Below, piece after piece: positions 36,578 through 45,590 of a stretch of 64,000 nucleotides of DNA (the stretch's first letter is position 1; every line of letters starts with the position of its first letter). The stretch spans positions 17,996-81,995 of the forward strand of contig JBAUMF010000040.1 of assembly GCA_049578545.1 (NCBI GenBank), in the 5' to 3' direction. The stretch is from DASQBT01 sp049578545 (GTDB taxonomy: Bacteria; Pseudomonadota; Gammaproteobacteria; Burkholderiales; Thiobacillaceae). The notes beneath the pieces were generated by a model that did not search any database, had not been told where the DNA came from, and saw only the letters and a list, made by a program, of their open reading frames with translations. A program made the translations under genes and the position numbers.

Positions 36578-36976
36578 GTGATCGTGAAGATAGCCGGGTG
36601 GATATGGCCAGCATTCGGAACACTCTATATTGGGGGTACCTTATTAGCCATTGTGACGATTCTAGTGTCGTTGTACGACAAGCGTTTCCCTTTACTTGAT
36701 TTCGCTGGTATTGCTGGCGTGATGATGCTGCTCGCAAGCCCATTCGTCTGGATTGGGCTTCAAACGGTACGCTGTCGTGCCAAGGACATATTGGGCAAAG
36801 GGATTGTTTCCCTTATGACTGGAGTTTTTTTCTCCTTCAGCACAGTCCTGGCCAACTCTGCCGTTGAACGGGTGCTCATCGCTTCTTTAGCGTTCCTATT
36901 GATTTGCGCTGGTATTTTGGCACTCGTTGGCCGCCCGCATTATCGCGCTTGGCGCAGTACGCAACAACTCGACTGA
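36578..36976 (+). CDS. 132-aa membrane protein of unknown function
   Basis: 132 residues from GTG 36578, with four hydrophobic segments (WIWPAFGTLYIGGTLLAIVTILVSL; FAGIAGVMMLLASPFVWIGL; IVSLMTGVFFSFSTVLA; VLIASLAFLLICAGILALVG). Its base composition is AT-richer than its neighbours, suggesting separate origin. No family recognised. It lies between the truncated Cys/His gene and dsbB. Confidence 0.6.
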   Translation: MIVKIAGWIWPAFGTLYIGGTLLAIVTILVSLYDKRFPLLDFAGIAGVMMLLASPFVWIGLQTVRCRAKDILGKGIVSLMTGVFFSFSTVLANSAVERVLIASLAFLLICAGILALVGRPHYRAWRSTQQLD

Positions 36977-37008
36977 AATTAAGGAGTCCAGGCTAGAATC
37001 AACCACAT

Positions 37009-37509
37009 ATGAAGCGCATCCCCACCTCCCTCTTCTGGCTCGCCATTGCACTGGCCGGCATGGCACTCGTCGCCGCCAGCTTCCTGATGGTGGCGTTCAT
37101 GAAGCTGCAGCCCTGCCCGCTGTGCATCGCCCAGCGCACGCTGTTCATGCTGATGGGCGTGGTGGCGCTGGTCGCCTTCTTTGCACGCCGAAATCTTGCC
37201 GGACGCATCGCCGGCGGGCTGACCGTGCTGACGGCGCTGTCGGGCGCGGGGGTCGCGGGATATCAGGTATGGATGCAGCACCAGCCTGCGCACATGTTCT
37301 CCTGCGGGGCCGATACCAATTTCGTCGAGGACATTGTGTACTGGCTGGGCAAGCAGGTTCCCGTTCTGTTTGATGCGCCCGGCGTGTGCCAGGACACGGC
37401 GCTGCTGATTTTTGGCCAATCGCTTGCGGTATGGGCGCTGGTCGCCTTTGCGGCGAGTGCGGTGCTGGGGCTGTGGGCGCTGCTGCGCAAAGGCACTGCT
37501 CGAACCTGA
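37009..37509 (+). CDS. dsbB: Disulfide bond formation protein DsbB
   Basis: 166 residues, four membrane helices. The first periplasmic loop has the CxxC of DsbB in KLQPCPLCIAQRTLFM (Cys36/Cys39); the second has Cys pair FSCGADTNF and GVCQDTA. DsbB re-oxidises DsbA and passes electrons to quinone. Fragments of the same gene occur at 34146 and 34816. A leader (GGAGTCCAGGCTAGAATCAA) just upstream is shared with those fragments. No dsbA is adjacent. Confidence 0.94.
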   Translation: MKRIPTSLFWLAIALAGMALVAASFLMVAFMKLQPCPLCIAQRTLFMLMGVVALVAFFARRNLAGRIAGGLTVLTALSGAGVAGYQVWMQHQPAHMFSCGADTNFVEDIVYWLGKQVPVLFDAPGVCQDTALLIFGQSLAVWALVAFAASAVLGLWALLRKGTART

Positions 37510-37597
37510 GCCGGATTTGTTATTCTCGTTCCGGTACAACTAATTTCCCGGCGGCCTGCTGAATGGATTTCGGTGCGCTGCACGAATCGCGAGTCGC

Positions 37598-37978
37598 ATG
37601 AAAACCCTCTTCTCCCTGCTGGAGTCGCCCTTCCCTCCCGATTTCCATGCGTTGTATGAGGAGCTGGGCATTGTGGAGGAGCGTTTCAGCGCCGCCCGCA
37701 ACCTGCACAGAGCCTTGCAAAAACAGCCGCCGGATTTCTTCGTGGGGGAGTTCGTTTATGGCTGGGGCAACAACTACGCCGGGGCAAACGTGTCGAATCT
37801 GGATGTCAGCCTGAGAACCCTTCAGTGTGTTGCGCCACAGGCGAAGATGATTGTGTTTGTGCAGCCGCATGAAGAACCCCACATCGGCAAGCTGCTGGAT
37901 TTGTTTCCCATCCATGCGGTGTTGAAGTTCCCGGTCAGCGAGGAACAGATGCGGGCCGCATTGCAAACCCCGGCGTAA
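37598..37978 (+). CDS. Conserved hypothetical protein (126 aa)
   Basis: 126 residues, soluble, no signal peptide. Sequence features: LFSLLESPFPPDFHALYEELG, PPDFFVGEFVYGWGNNYAGANVSNLDV, and LQCVAPQAKMIVFVQPHEEPHIGKLLDLFPIHAVLKFPV, giving alternating strands and helices reminiscent of a response-regulator-like alpha/beta receiver without the acidic pocket. I do not recognise a named family. It follows dsbB by 88 bp. Confidence 0.65.
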   Translation: MKTLFSLLESPFPPDFHALYEELGIVEERFSAARNLHRALQKQPPDFFVGEFVYGWGNNYAGANVSNLDVSLRTLQCVAPQAKMIVFVQPHEEPHIGKLLDLFPIHAVLKFPVSEEQMRAALQTPA

Positions 37979-38023
37979 TGCAGCGGGACTAAAGTCGCCG
38001 GCCTCGAATTGTTCTGGCAGCGC

Positions 38024-38398
38024 CTAAAACTGCCCGGTGCGCAACAGCACCAGGGTGCAGGCGCGTTCGAACGGGATGTTCGCTGATTTCAGGCGTGCTT
38101 CGAGTTCCGGGTTTTCGCTGCCGGGATTGAAGATGACGCGGCCCGGACGAAGCCGCAGGATGGCATCGGCGATCTGGTTGGAGCGGTCAGCGCCGATGTA
38201 CATGGTTAGGGTTTCAACGACGCTTTCGATGACGTCCAGGCTGTTTGCAACCGGGATGCCTTCGGTTTCCTCAAGTTTTGGATGGACGGGTATGACTTGG
38301 TGGCCGTGTTCGCGCAGCAGGCGAATCGCCTGGTTGGAATAGCGCTCGGCTTTGTGGCTGGCGCCGAGTACAACGACGCGCTGTTTTGTCTGGCTCAT
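38024..38398 (-). CDS. CoA-binding-domain protein (YccU-like)
   Basis: 124 residues forming one Rossmann-like CoA_binding_2 domain: RVVVLGASHKAERYSNQAIR, LREHGHQVIPVHPKLEETEGIPV, TLTMYIGADRSNQIADAIL and RVIFNPGSENPEL. Single-domain members such as E. coli YccU bind CoA but have no defined reaction. ATG 38398 lies upstream of a small AT-rich gap. Convergent with the preceding hypothetical gene. Confidence 0.85.
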   Translation of the reverse strand: MSQTKQRVVVLGASHKAERYSNQAIRLLREHGHQVIPVHPKLEETEGIPVANSLDVIESVVETLTMYIGADRSNQIADAILRLRPGRVIFNPGSENPELEARLKSANIPFERACTLVLLRTGQF

Positions 38399-38567
38399 GC
38401 TGTGCTGTGCTTGGAGGGCACGCCAATTTTAAATCAATTAAGGGGGGCAGCTTCAGCTTGATTTTTTTGGCGTTGGTTTAAAGGGGCCTGGCTCACCTAA
38501 TCCCGCCACCACGGCATGAACGAACCGTACCCTATTGTCACATTATTGATCGGAGCGCCACCCAAGA

Positions 38568-38678
38568 ATGCAAGCTGAAAGAATCCCCTACCGCAACACC
38601 CACACCGGCCAAATGATGGACGCGGTGTTGGACACGCGCGCCGACCGCTCCACCCTGGCGCAAAGCGATGAATGCTGA
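38568..38678 (+). pseudogene. Truncated, decayed copy of the 90-aa protein family
   Basis: 36 codons: MQAERIPYRNTHTGQMMDAV then LDTRADRSTLAQSDEC and stop. It clearly matches the start of the intact genes at 39415 and 41885 (TEKIPVRITQTGQMMDVVVFDKRADHITV). Its 3' end overlaps the start of the cupin gene at 38668. Confidence 0.75.
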
Positions 38679-39333
38679 CTTGAACGTGCGTGTCGTGCTG
38701 GGCACGGCGTCGATGGCGTGGCTGGACGCGGCAGACACGGGTGTGTGGCGCAAGCCGCTTGAGCGGCATGACGATGCCGGGTCCGGCGCGACCAGCATGC
38801 TGAAGTGCGCGCCGGGGTGTGCATTCGATCCGCCCGATGATGCGCTGGGTGACGAGATTCTGGTTCTGGACGGCGTGCTTGCAGATGAACGGGCCGAGTA
38901 TGCGGCGGGCGCGTACCTGCGCAATCCGCCGGACTCGCCATGCGTGCCGCGTACCGATCAGGGCTGTGTGCTGTTTGTAAAACGCTACCCGTTTGATTCG
39001 GCCGATTCTGCCGTGGTGCGTATCGATACGCTGAACGCGCGCTGGCTTCCCGGCCTGGTGCCGGGCCTGAGCGTGTTGCCCCTGCATGAGCATCGCCATG
39101 AGCATGCGGCGCTGGTTCGCTGGCAGCCGGAAACCTATTTTCAGTCGCATGCGCATTTTGGCGGCGAGGAGATTCTGGTGCTGTCCGGCTTGTTCGAAGA
39201 CGAGTTCGGCCGCTACCCGGCGGGCACCTGGATCCGCAGCCCGCACATGAGCCGGCATCAACCCTTTAGCCGCGCAGGCTGCACGATCTACGTCAAGACG
39301 GGGCATTTGTTCAGGGAACATGGCGCCGGTTAA
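38668..39333 (+). CDS. Double-cupin ChrR-like protein
   Basis: 221 residues with two tandem cupin domains of the ChrR C-terminal type. The first (~1-110) has TGVWRKPLERHDDAGSGATSM and GDEILVLDGVLADERAEYAAGAYLRNPP; the second (~111-215) has LSVLPLHEHRHEHAALVRW, HAHFGGEEILVLSGLFEDEFGRYPAGTWIRSP with His-x-His and Glu metal ligands. There is no zinc anti-sigma domain, so it is not a full ChrR. Probably metal-binding; substrate unknown. Its start lies inside the tail of a truncated 90-aa-family gene. Confidence 0.85.
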   Translation: MNADLNVRVVLGTASMAWLDAADTGVWRKPLERHDDAGSGATSMLKCAPGCAFDPPDDALGDEILVLDGVLADERAEYAAGAYLRNPPDSPCVPRTDQGCVLFVKRYPFDSADSAVVRIDTLNARWLPGLVPGLSVLPLHEHRHEHAALVRWQPETYFQSHAHFGGEEILVLSGLFEDEFGRYPAGTWIRSPHMSRHQPFSRAGCTIYVKTGHLFREHGAG

Positions 39334-39414
39334 ACGCGCCGGTACCGCATTGCCCTGGCCTTGGAATAAACTCGATTCGCCGCAATCAATCTCAACCAAC
39401 CGGAGCGACACCTG

Positions 39415-39687
39415 ATGCAAACTGAAAAAATCCCTGTCCGTATCACCCAGACCGGCCAGATGATGGACGTGGTGGTGTTCGACAAGCGCGCCGATCACAT
39501 CACCGTGGTGCTGGGCGAAGGCATGCACAGCGTGAAGTGCGAGCTGACCCCCACGCGCACCGGCCAGGCCTACGCCGGCTCGGCGATGGGGCGGGAGATC
39601 GTCTACGAACGCAGCCGCACCCAGGTGCAGGCCGATCTTGACCGCCTCAACCCGGCGCTGCGCCAGTCGACACGCAAGAAGACCTGA
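39415..39687 (+). CDS. 90-aa conserved protein of unknown family (copy A)
   Basis: 90 residues, soluble, basic C-terminus. The core reads KIPVRITQTGQMMDVVVFDK, HITVVLGEGMHSVKCELTPT, YAGSAMGREIVYERSRTQ. The alternating strands suggest a small beta-rich fold. Copy B at 41885-42157 is nearly identical in DNA from the second codon to the stop, so the duplication is recent or maintained by gene conversion. The two copies flank the GGDEF gene as direct repeats. ATG 39415 follows CGGAGCGACACC. Function not recognised. Confidence 0.7.
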   Translation: MQTEKIPVRITQTGQMMDVVVFDKRADHITVVLGEGMHSVKCELTPTRTGQAYAGSAMGREIVYERSRTQVQADLDRLNPALRQSTRKKT

Positions 39688-39807
39688 GTGCCTGAATCGA
39701 TCAACGTCGAGGCGACCATCGGGGAATCCATGACATGCACACCGAAAATCGTCTGCATATCCAGCCCCACCAGGACGACGGCGTCCTGAATCAACAAGCG
39801 CAAAGCG

Positions 39808-41541
39808 CTACACGGCGCCGGCTGCCGTGTCGAAGCTAACCTTGTTGCGCCCGGTCTCCTTGGACTGGTAGAGATATTTGTCCGCAGCGGAAATGACTGC
39901 ATCCAGACTGGCGTGATGCTTGCCGCGTTCGACCACGCCGATACTTGCGGAGATGGTGACTTCTGCGCCGATGTGGTCGAGGCGCAGGTCCGCGATGGCA
40001 TGGCGCAACCTTTCTGCCAGCTTGACGGCCTCCTTCAGGCTCGTTTCAGGCAGCAGCAGGATAAACTCCTCGCCGCCCCAGCGCGCCAGCACATCCTGGT
40101 CGCGAATAATCTTCATCATGGCCTTGGCCATGGCCTTCAGCACCTCATCGCCAACGGCATGCCCGTATTGATCATTGATGCGCTTGAAGGCATCGATGTC
40201 AAGCAGAATGATGGAAAAGTTGCGGTTGTAGCGCACTGCGACGTTCCAGATGGGCGCGGCCTTGTCGTGGAAGGCGCGCCGGTTGTTGATGCCGGTGAGC
40301 GGGTCCAGTGTGGCGAGCTGCTCGGCGCGCAGTCTTTCTTCCTGGCTGACGCGGAACTGGTAGGCAAGCGCCAGTGCGAGCAGCGTCGCATCCACCATGA
40401 TGCCGATGTCGACCGCGCGGTAGGTCCAGATGTTGGTCGGGATGAATCCCCACACGGCGAGCCCGGTCAAGGCTGCACCGACCATCGCGGCAATGGCCGC
40501 CAGCAGGAAATATATCGCCGGCTTCTTGCCCGAGCGCGCGGCGAACACGCCCATGCCAAGCATCATGACGGGAAACAGCAAAACGACGCTGAATGCCAGG
40601 AGCAGCGCGTACAACTGGCTGCCCATCAGCACGGAGGCCAGCAGCAGGACGCCCACGACGGTCAGGAAGACGAGCACCGCCTTGTGCATGCGCGGGAAGT
40701 GTTCACGGGTATCCAGGAAGCGCAGGGCGAAGAACAGGCCGCTTGCTGCATAGAGCACCATGAGCACCGGATTGGACCATTGCGCCCACTCGTAGTGGTC
40801 GGTCCACAACCAGCGGAACCCGTGGCCGGTATAGGAGGCGTTCATCAGCAGGAACGCGCCGAGGTAAAGCGCATAAGCCCGATAGCGTGCATCGCCCATG
40901 CCGGTGTACAGCACGGCATTATAGGCCAGCAGGGCGAACAGGAAGCCGTACAGGAAGCCGTAGCTGTAGTCTTCCTTCATTTCTCTGGCGTGTGCCTCGT
41001 CAACCGGCATGAGGTGGATCGGCAGCAGCATCGGGTCGGGCGTTTCGACACGGAGGAAGACGTCGCTGACGCCGGGCGCGAACGAGTGGTCGAATACGTA
41101 GTAGCGGCTATCGACGGGGCGGGTGGCGAGCGGCCGCCGGTCGCCGGTGTGGTACTCGGCTGCAGTGGTGCCGCCCTGGCGGAAATAGACATCGACCTGG
41201 TCGAGCCAGGCCGTTTCGACCGACATGCGAAGCAACGCCGGCGACGCGGCGGAATTATCCACGCTGAAGTGGATCCAGACCGGCTGCGAACCGATGCCGA
41301 AATTCAGAAACGGGGTTTGGCCGGCAGTGAATTTGCCGTCGCGCCACGCTGCAACCACCTGCTCCAGCGTAAGCCTGCCGTCGGCTTCCTTGATGTAATC
41401 GACATGGCGCCCAATCGCCTCTTTGGTCGTATGCATGGCCGAGATGGGTGTCGCCGGAATGGAAGACTGAGACGCTGCAGGAGCGCCCGGCAGCAGGACT
41501 GCGAACAGCAGAAACAACAATGAGGATAGGCGGCTGATCAT
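39808..41541 (-). CDS. 7TMR-DISM diguanylate cyclase
   Basis: 577 residues. Signal peptide (~1-24), periplasmic 7TMR-DISMED2 carbohydrate-binding-like domain (~35-180: TPFLNFGIGSQPVWIHFSV, YYVFDHSF), seven membrane helices (~190-390), then a GGDEF domain (~410-570: LDPLTGINNRRAFHDKA, LLDIDAFKRINDQYGHAVGDE). The active-site motif is GGEEF, so it should make c-di-GMP, and an RxxD inhibitory site (RDQD) lies exactly five residues upstream. It probably senses a periplasmic ligand. Flanked by the two 90-aa-family genes. Confidence 0.93.
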   Translation of the reverse strand: MISRLSSLLFLLFAVLLPGAPAASQSSIPATPISAMHTTKEAIGRHVDYIKEADGRLTLEQVVAAWRDGKFTAGQTPFLNFGIGSQPVWIHFSVDNSAASPALLRMSVETAWLDQVDVYFRQGGTTAAEYHTGDRRPLATRPVDSRYYVFDHSFAPGVSDVFLRVETPDPMLLPIHLMPVDEAHAREMKEDYSYGFLYGFLFALLAYNAVLYTGMGDARYRAYALYLGAFLLMNASYTGHGFRWLWTDHYEWAQWSNPVLMVLYAASGLFFALRFLDTREHFPRMHKAVLVFLTVVGVLLLASVLMGSQLYALLLAFSVVLLFPVMMLGMGVFAARSGKKPAIYFLLAAIAAMVGAALTGLAVWGFIPTNIWTYRAVDIGIMVDATLLALALAYQFRVSQEERLRAEQLATLDPLTGINNRRAFHDKAAPIWNVAVRYNRNFSIILLDIDAFKRINDQYGHAVGDEVLKAMAKAMMKIIRDQDVLARWGGEEFILLLPETSLKEAVKLAERLRHAIADLRLDHIGAEVTISASIGVVERGKHHASLDAVISAADKYLYQSKETGRNKVSFDTAAGAV

Positions 41542-41884
41542 GAGTCGCTCGCACCAGCCGAGCGGTTGGGAAGGTGGCTGATTATATCAGTGGCCCAATG
41601 CGGGTCCGAGAAGATCCACGGCCGCGGTAATCCGGCCATGGGGAAACGAATCAAATGGGCCAGGCTCTGAAGTTTCCCCACGAATCATGGCCGCACGGTC
41701 CGCTCTAAAGTAGCCGTCACCTACTCTCGCAACACGTGCCCCAAATGCCAAGGATCCTTCAGTTTCTTGAGCAGGATGGGCGAATCGATCACCCGTTTTG
41801 CGAAGAATTGAAATTAAAGGAAAATCCAAAGGGGCAGGCACGATTCGCGCCAACCTGCCCGACACTTACCGGAACCACCCAACC

Positions 41885-42157
41885 ATGCACACCGAAAAAA
41901 TCCCCGTCCGTATCACCCAGACCGGCCAGATGATGGACGTGGTGGTGTTCGACAAGCGCGCCGATCACATCACCGTGGTGCTGGGTGAAGGCATGCACAG
42001 CGTGAAGTGCGAGCTGACCCCCACGCGCAACGGCCAGGCCTACGCCGGCTCGGCGATGGGGCGGGAGATCGTCTACGAACGCAGCCGCACCCAGCTGCAG
42101 GCCGATCTCGACCGTCTCAACCCAGCGTTGCGCCAGTCAACGCGGCACAAGACCTGA
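41885..42157 (+). CDS. 90-aa conserved protein of unknown family (copy B)
   Basis: 90 residues, differing from copy A at only a few positions (MHTEK for MQTEK, NGQAY for TGQAY, QLQAD for QVQAD, RHKT for RKKT). ATG 41885 was chosen to match copy A; the frame is open further upstream but that part is not shared. It lies between the GGDEF gene and a CopD-like gene. See copy A for the sequence features. Confidence 0.7.
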   Translation: MHTEKIPVRITQTGQMMDVVVFDKRADHITVVLGEGMHSVKCELTPTRNGQAYAGSAMGREIVYERSRTQLQADLDRLNPALRQSTRHKT

Positions 42158-42195
42158 GTACTCGATTCAATCAGCGTGGATTAAAAAGGTAAGTA

Positions 42196-42648
42196 ATGAA
42201 CATTTCCCTGTTTCTGCATGTCCTAGGTGTCGTCGTCTGGGTGGGCGGCATGTTCTTCGCCTACATGGCGCTGCGCCCCGTCGCCGCCAGTGTGCTCGAA
42301 CCGCCGCAGCGCCTCACCCTGTGGGCCGGTGTGTTCGACAGGTTCTTCCCCTGGGTGTGGGCCTCCGTCGCGCTGATTCTGCTTACCGGCCTGCACATGC
42401 TCATGCTCATTGGCGGCGCCGCTGCCCCGCACTACGCGCTCGGCATGTTCGTGCTCGGCCTCGTCATGATGCTCATCTTCGCTCACGTCTTTTTCGCGCC
42501 GTACAGGAAACTCAAGCGCGCCGTCGCCGGGCAGGACTGGAAAGTCGGGGGTGCGGCGCTGGGCCAGATCCGCATGCTCATCGGCATCAACCTCAGCATC
42601 GGTCTGCTGACGATTGCGCTGGCGATTCTGGGCAAGATGCTGGGCTGA
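42196..42648 (+). CDS. CopD-like four-helix membrane protein
   Basis: 150 residues, four membrane helices: ISLFLHVLGVVVWVGGMFFAY with the His-x6-W-x-GG pattern typical of CopD/YozB-like proteins, then FFPWVWASVALILLTGLHML, HYALGMFVLGLVMMLIFAHVFF and IRMLIGINLSIGLLTIALAIL. CopD-family proteins are linked to copper handling or are heme-dependent membrane proteins; the role here is not clear. AGGTAAGTA precedes ATG 42196. Confidence 0.8.
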   Translation: MNISLFLHVLGVVVWVGGMFFAYMALRPVAASVLEPPQRLTLWAGVFDRFFPWVWASVALILLTGLHMLMLIGGAAAPHYALGMFVLGLVMMLIFAHVFFAPYRKLKRAVAGQDWKVGGAALGQIRMLIGINLSIGLLTIALAILGKMLG

Positions 42649-42734
42649 TGCTGTATTGAACAGGCTACGGCGGAATTGAATTCGCGCAGGGCGCGCAATC
42701 CGCATCCGGGCTAAGCCGGTTCAGCATTCAACTC

Positions 42735-43229
42735 CTACTGGCAGTTCTTCTGCTGGGCAAGCTGCATCAGCCGCTGGAGTCGCGGGTTGGCCTGCATGGC
42801 CATGGCTTGACTGGCCATGTCATTCGTCTGGCGGTTTGCCTGGTCCATGAGCGGCTTGTCTTCAGCCAGCGCCCGATGAAACTGGGCCTGCTGATAATTG
42901 GCTTCCGCCTGGCCGAGCGCCCGACTCGCCAGGCCGGTCGGGTCGAGTGACGCGGCAGTGCCTGCCGCCGCGAATCCAGCTACCACGGGCATCGCTTCAG
43001 CCATCCGCTTTTCGTTGCGCGCGACAAGCTCCGACTGGGTCTGCACAAGTGGATTGACGGTGCCGGACATCTGGTTGCCGTAGGGCGCCAGTTCGGCGGC
43101 GATCTGCTGGCAGGTCATCGCGTCGTCGCCCGGCATGGCGCCCGGCTGATCCGCGGCGAAGCCCGGCAGGCTCCAGAGCATGGCGGCACACACAGCAGTT
43201 TCGAGAACTGCCCTATGAATGGTTCTCAT
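42735..43229 (-). CDS. Exported helical protein of unknown function
   Basis: 164 residues from ATG 43229 (preceded by GGGAGGGTAGGGCA). Signal peptide with cleavage after LPGFAA; mature protein starts DQPGAMPGDDAMTCQQIAAELAPYG and is mainly helical, rich in Ala, Gln and Met, with two Cys (TCQQ and the C-terminal NCQ) that could form a disulfide. No family recognised. Periplasmic location inferred. Confidence 0.7.
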   Translation of the reverse strand: MRTIHRAVLETAVCAAMLWSLPGFAADQPGAMPGDDAMTCQQIAAELAPYGNQMSGTVNPLVQTQSELVARNEKRMAEAMPVVAGFAAAGTAASLDPTGLASRALGQAEANYQQAQFHRALAEDKPLMDQANRQTNDMASQAMAMQANPRLQRLMQLAQQKNCQ

Positions 43230-43766
43230 TGCCCTACCCTCCCGCGTTGTCCGCGATGACATGAATATATTGGAAACGGCCCCCAGTTTCTGTGGCCGCG
43301 CCCGCTCACCAATTCGAATATAGGCCAAGCCATGCCGGCGTCAATGCTGAAATTGAAGTCCAACGGGCCGCGCTTGCATGGCCCGGCGAGCGTTGACCAA
43401 GCCGCACTGCTCAATTTCATGCGCCACGAAATGGGCAAAGCGCCAGTTTGGACCGACCCGGTTTTCCCTGCGCGCCAATCATGCAACGTCTTGTTTATGC
43501 TCAAACGCCCACGGGCCGATACATCCCGGCGACCGATGCAGTTCAAACAGCAGCACCACGCCGAGGTCAAAGCCCTCTCCATTGGCACGTGCAGGTGACT
43601 TGCTGTGAAGTTCTGATCAGCGTTGGAAGAACGCCCCATGCGGCTTGGTAGTAGAATGTACGTGATTTTTATTCGGCGATCTTTCTGTTGCACAAAATTG
43701 CCGGGTTCCTGCAACGTGGTTCCCCATATGGAGTATATGGGGCCTGAGAAATGACAAGGGTGAGGT
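43230..43766. other. Gene-free gap upstream of the cNMP-binding protein
   Basis: About 540 bp. Several overlapping short frames on both strands (for example 43332-43598) show no domain and no good ribosome-binding site. GGTGAGGT precedes the gene at 43767. I see no gene here. Confidence 0.4.
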
Positions 43767-44252
43767 ATGGCAGTAGAAGATTGCTACGAGGATTTTCGCA
43801 AGTCGCCGCTGGCGGCCGAGTTGACGGATGAAGAAAGTGCCCTGGTCAGCCAGCATCTTGCGTGTCGAAGACTCAAGGACGGTGAAATCCTGTTCAGGGA
43901 GGGGGATGTCGACAACAGCCTGTATGTGATCGCAGACGGCAATCTGGCTGTGGCCCACGAGACCCCCGAGGGGGAGTGGGTGGTGCTGCATATGTTGAGA
44001 CCCGGCGATCTGGCTGGCGAATTGGGTTTCCTTGATGGGCTGAAACATACCGCCACCCTGCGTTCGATCGGACAGACGGAATTGATCAGCCTGGAGCGCG
44101 AACACCTGGAGGAACTGATTGACACCCATCCCAGGGTTGTCTATCAGGTGATGCGCGCCGTGATTCGCACCGTGCATGGCACCCTCCGGCGCATGAATAT
44201 CCAGTACGTCGAGATGTCAAACTACATCAACAAACAGCACGGCCGTTATTAA
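43767..44252 (+). CDS. Single-domain cyclic-nucleotide-binding protein
   Basis: 161 residues: one cNMP-binding beta-roll (~30-130) with GEILFREGDVDNSLYVIADGN, VVLHMLRPGDLAGELGFLDG (the phosphate-binding cassette, but the usual Arg of RTAT/RSAT appears only as HTATLRS), then a helical tail ending EMSNYINKQHGRY. No helix-turn-helix is present, so it is not a Crp/Fnr regulator. It may be a redox- or nucleotide-linked adaptor. Monocistronic by its flanks. Confidence 0.85.
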   Translation: MAVEDCYEDFRKSPLAAELTDEESALVSQHLACRRLKDGEILFREGDVDNSLYVIADGNLAVAHETPEGEWVVLHMLRPGDLAGELGFLDGLKHTATLRSIGQTELISLEREHLEELIDTHPRVVYQVMRAVIRTVHGTLRRMNIQYVEMSNYINKQHGRY

Positions 44253-44448
44253 ATCGTGATCAAAGGGATCAGCTCGCGTAAGCGTCCCACAACCCCATAC
44301 ATCCCGGAAAGAGCGCTTTCTGGTATAAGTTCATTGCCGCGGCGACTTTATGATTCTTTTCAATTTTCCGGCGCCGCGTCCCCATGCCTGTGCTATACAG
44401 CAATCTGTAATTGACGAGTTGTCATAATAAACCTGTGGAGCAGCAAAA

Positions 44449-44742
44449 ATGTTAAAAGATGCAATGATGGTTTTGATCGGCGGATTCTTGTTGATGACCG
44501 GGCCGGCGCAGGCTGGCGATGCCGGTGCCGGCAAGGTCAAGTCAGAGAAGTGTGCCATGTGCCATGGCGAGGATGGCAAGGGTACTCCTCCTCTGGCGGG
44601 CATGAGCGTGGAGACTTTCACCAAGAACGTCAAGGATTTTCAGTCCGGAGCACGGGATAACAAGATGATGGCAAAGATGGTAAAGGGTTTGAGTGATGAT
44701 GATATTGCCGACCTGGCTGCCTACTATTCAGGCTTGCAATAA
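44449..44742 (+). CDS. Small class I cytochrome c
   Basis: 97 residues. Signal peptide cleaved after GPAQA; heme motif CAMCHG at ~35-40 and a C-terminal Met (KMMAKMVKGLSDDDIADLAAYY) as sixth ligand candidate. It is a periplasmic electron carrier of the c553/c5-like type. GGAGCAGCAAAA precedes ATG 44449. It converges with yaeQ. Confidence 0.92.
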   Translation: MLKDAMMVLIGGFLLMTGPAQAGDAGAGKVKSEKCAMCHGEDGKGTPPLAGMSVETFTKNVKDFQSGARDNKMMAKMVKGLSDDDIADLAAYYSGLQ

Positions 44743-44828
44743 GCAAGCAGGCTTGATCTTTTTGGTCACCCTCATTGGTCATTCAAGGCATCGGCAAGGT
44801 AGCTGCCGGCCTTGAATCCAGGGTTGGT

Positions 44829-45371
44829 TCAAATTGCCGTTTTAAGCCGCCTCAGTTCAACCGCGAAACGCGCCGCATCGGTGCTGATCCACGCTTCACC
44901 GTCCTGTACCATGCATTGCAGCTGCATGCTTCGCCCGGCCAGCGCTGCCAGGGCCTGGCTGGATTCAGCAGTCAATTGCAGAACGGTCAGGTTGTCTAGC
45001 CGCGCCAGTCTGGCTTCAATCTGCTTCCACCACACCGCACAACTGCTGCTGTAGCAAACAGCGATAACCTGCCCGGCGCGGCCGCAGGCTTTGCGCAGGC
45101 GCGTTTCATCAGGCTGGCCGATATCGATCCACAGTTTGATTTCGCCGGTCAGGTCCTTTACCCACACTTCCGGTTCGTCAACGTCGAACAGTCCCTTGGT
45201 GAAGGCGATGCCTTCCTGCGCGTACAGGGCAAACATGAGGATACGCACCATCATGCGCGCGTCGGTTTCGGATGGATGACGCGCAATGGTCAGCGCGTGC
45301 TCGGCGTAGTAATGCCGGTCCATGTCGGCAACCTGCAGATCGGCTTTGTAGATCGTGGCTTTAAGCGCCAT
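44829..45371 (-). CDS. yaeQ: YaeQ family protein
   Basis: 180 residues, standard length. YaeQ has a PD-(D/E)xK nuclease-like fold: MALKATIYKADLQVADMDRHYYAEHALTIARHPSET, EPEVWVKDLTGEIKLWIDIGQPDETRLRKACGRA, and VLQLTAESSQALAALAGRSMQLQCMVQDGEAWIS. The molecular role is not established (early claims of RfaH complementation were not sustained). Monocistronic. Confidence 0.93.
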   Translation of the reverse strand: MALKATIYKADLQVADMDRHYYAEHALTIARHPSETDARMMVRILMFALYAQEGIAFTKGLFDVDEPEVWVKDLTGEIKLWIDIGQPDETRLRKACGRAGQVIAVCYSSSCAVWWKQIEARLARLDNLTVLQLTAESSQALAALAGRSMQLQCMVQDGEAWISTDAARFAVELRRLKTAI

Positions 45372-45590
45372 CGGTGGTACTCACAGGTGAAGCTGGGCGA
45401 TGAATTGTACGCTGCGCGGCGGCATTGCCTGCACTTAACGATCGCGCTGTGCCGGTTACATCCGGATACAACTTGTTACCTCTTTGCTGATTATCTGAAA
45501 TAGACCGGATACACCTCCGCCTCAGAATACGTTTCATGCCGTACCCGTTTTGGGCCGGCTACTTTGTAAACGACTCTGAAGGAGATCGCA

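Noticed and set aside
39734..39838. Fourth remnant of the 90-aa family (MHTENRLHIQ...)
   Set aside because: Only about 30 bp resemble the start of the intact genes; too short to annotate on its own, mentioned only in the duplication finding.
43332..43598. 88-aa frame in the gap before the cNMP-binding gene
   Set aside because: No ribosome-binding site, no recognisable domain, and competing frames of similar length on both strands.
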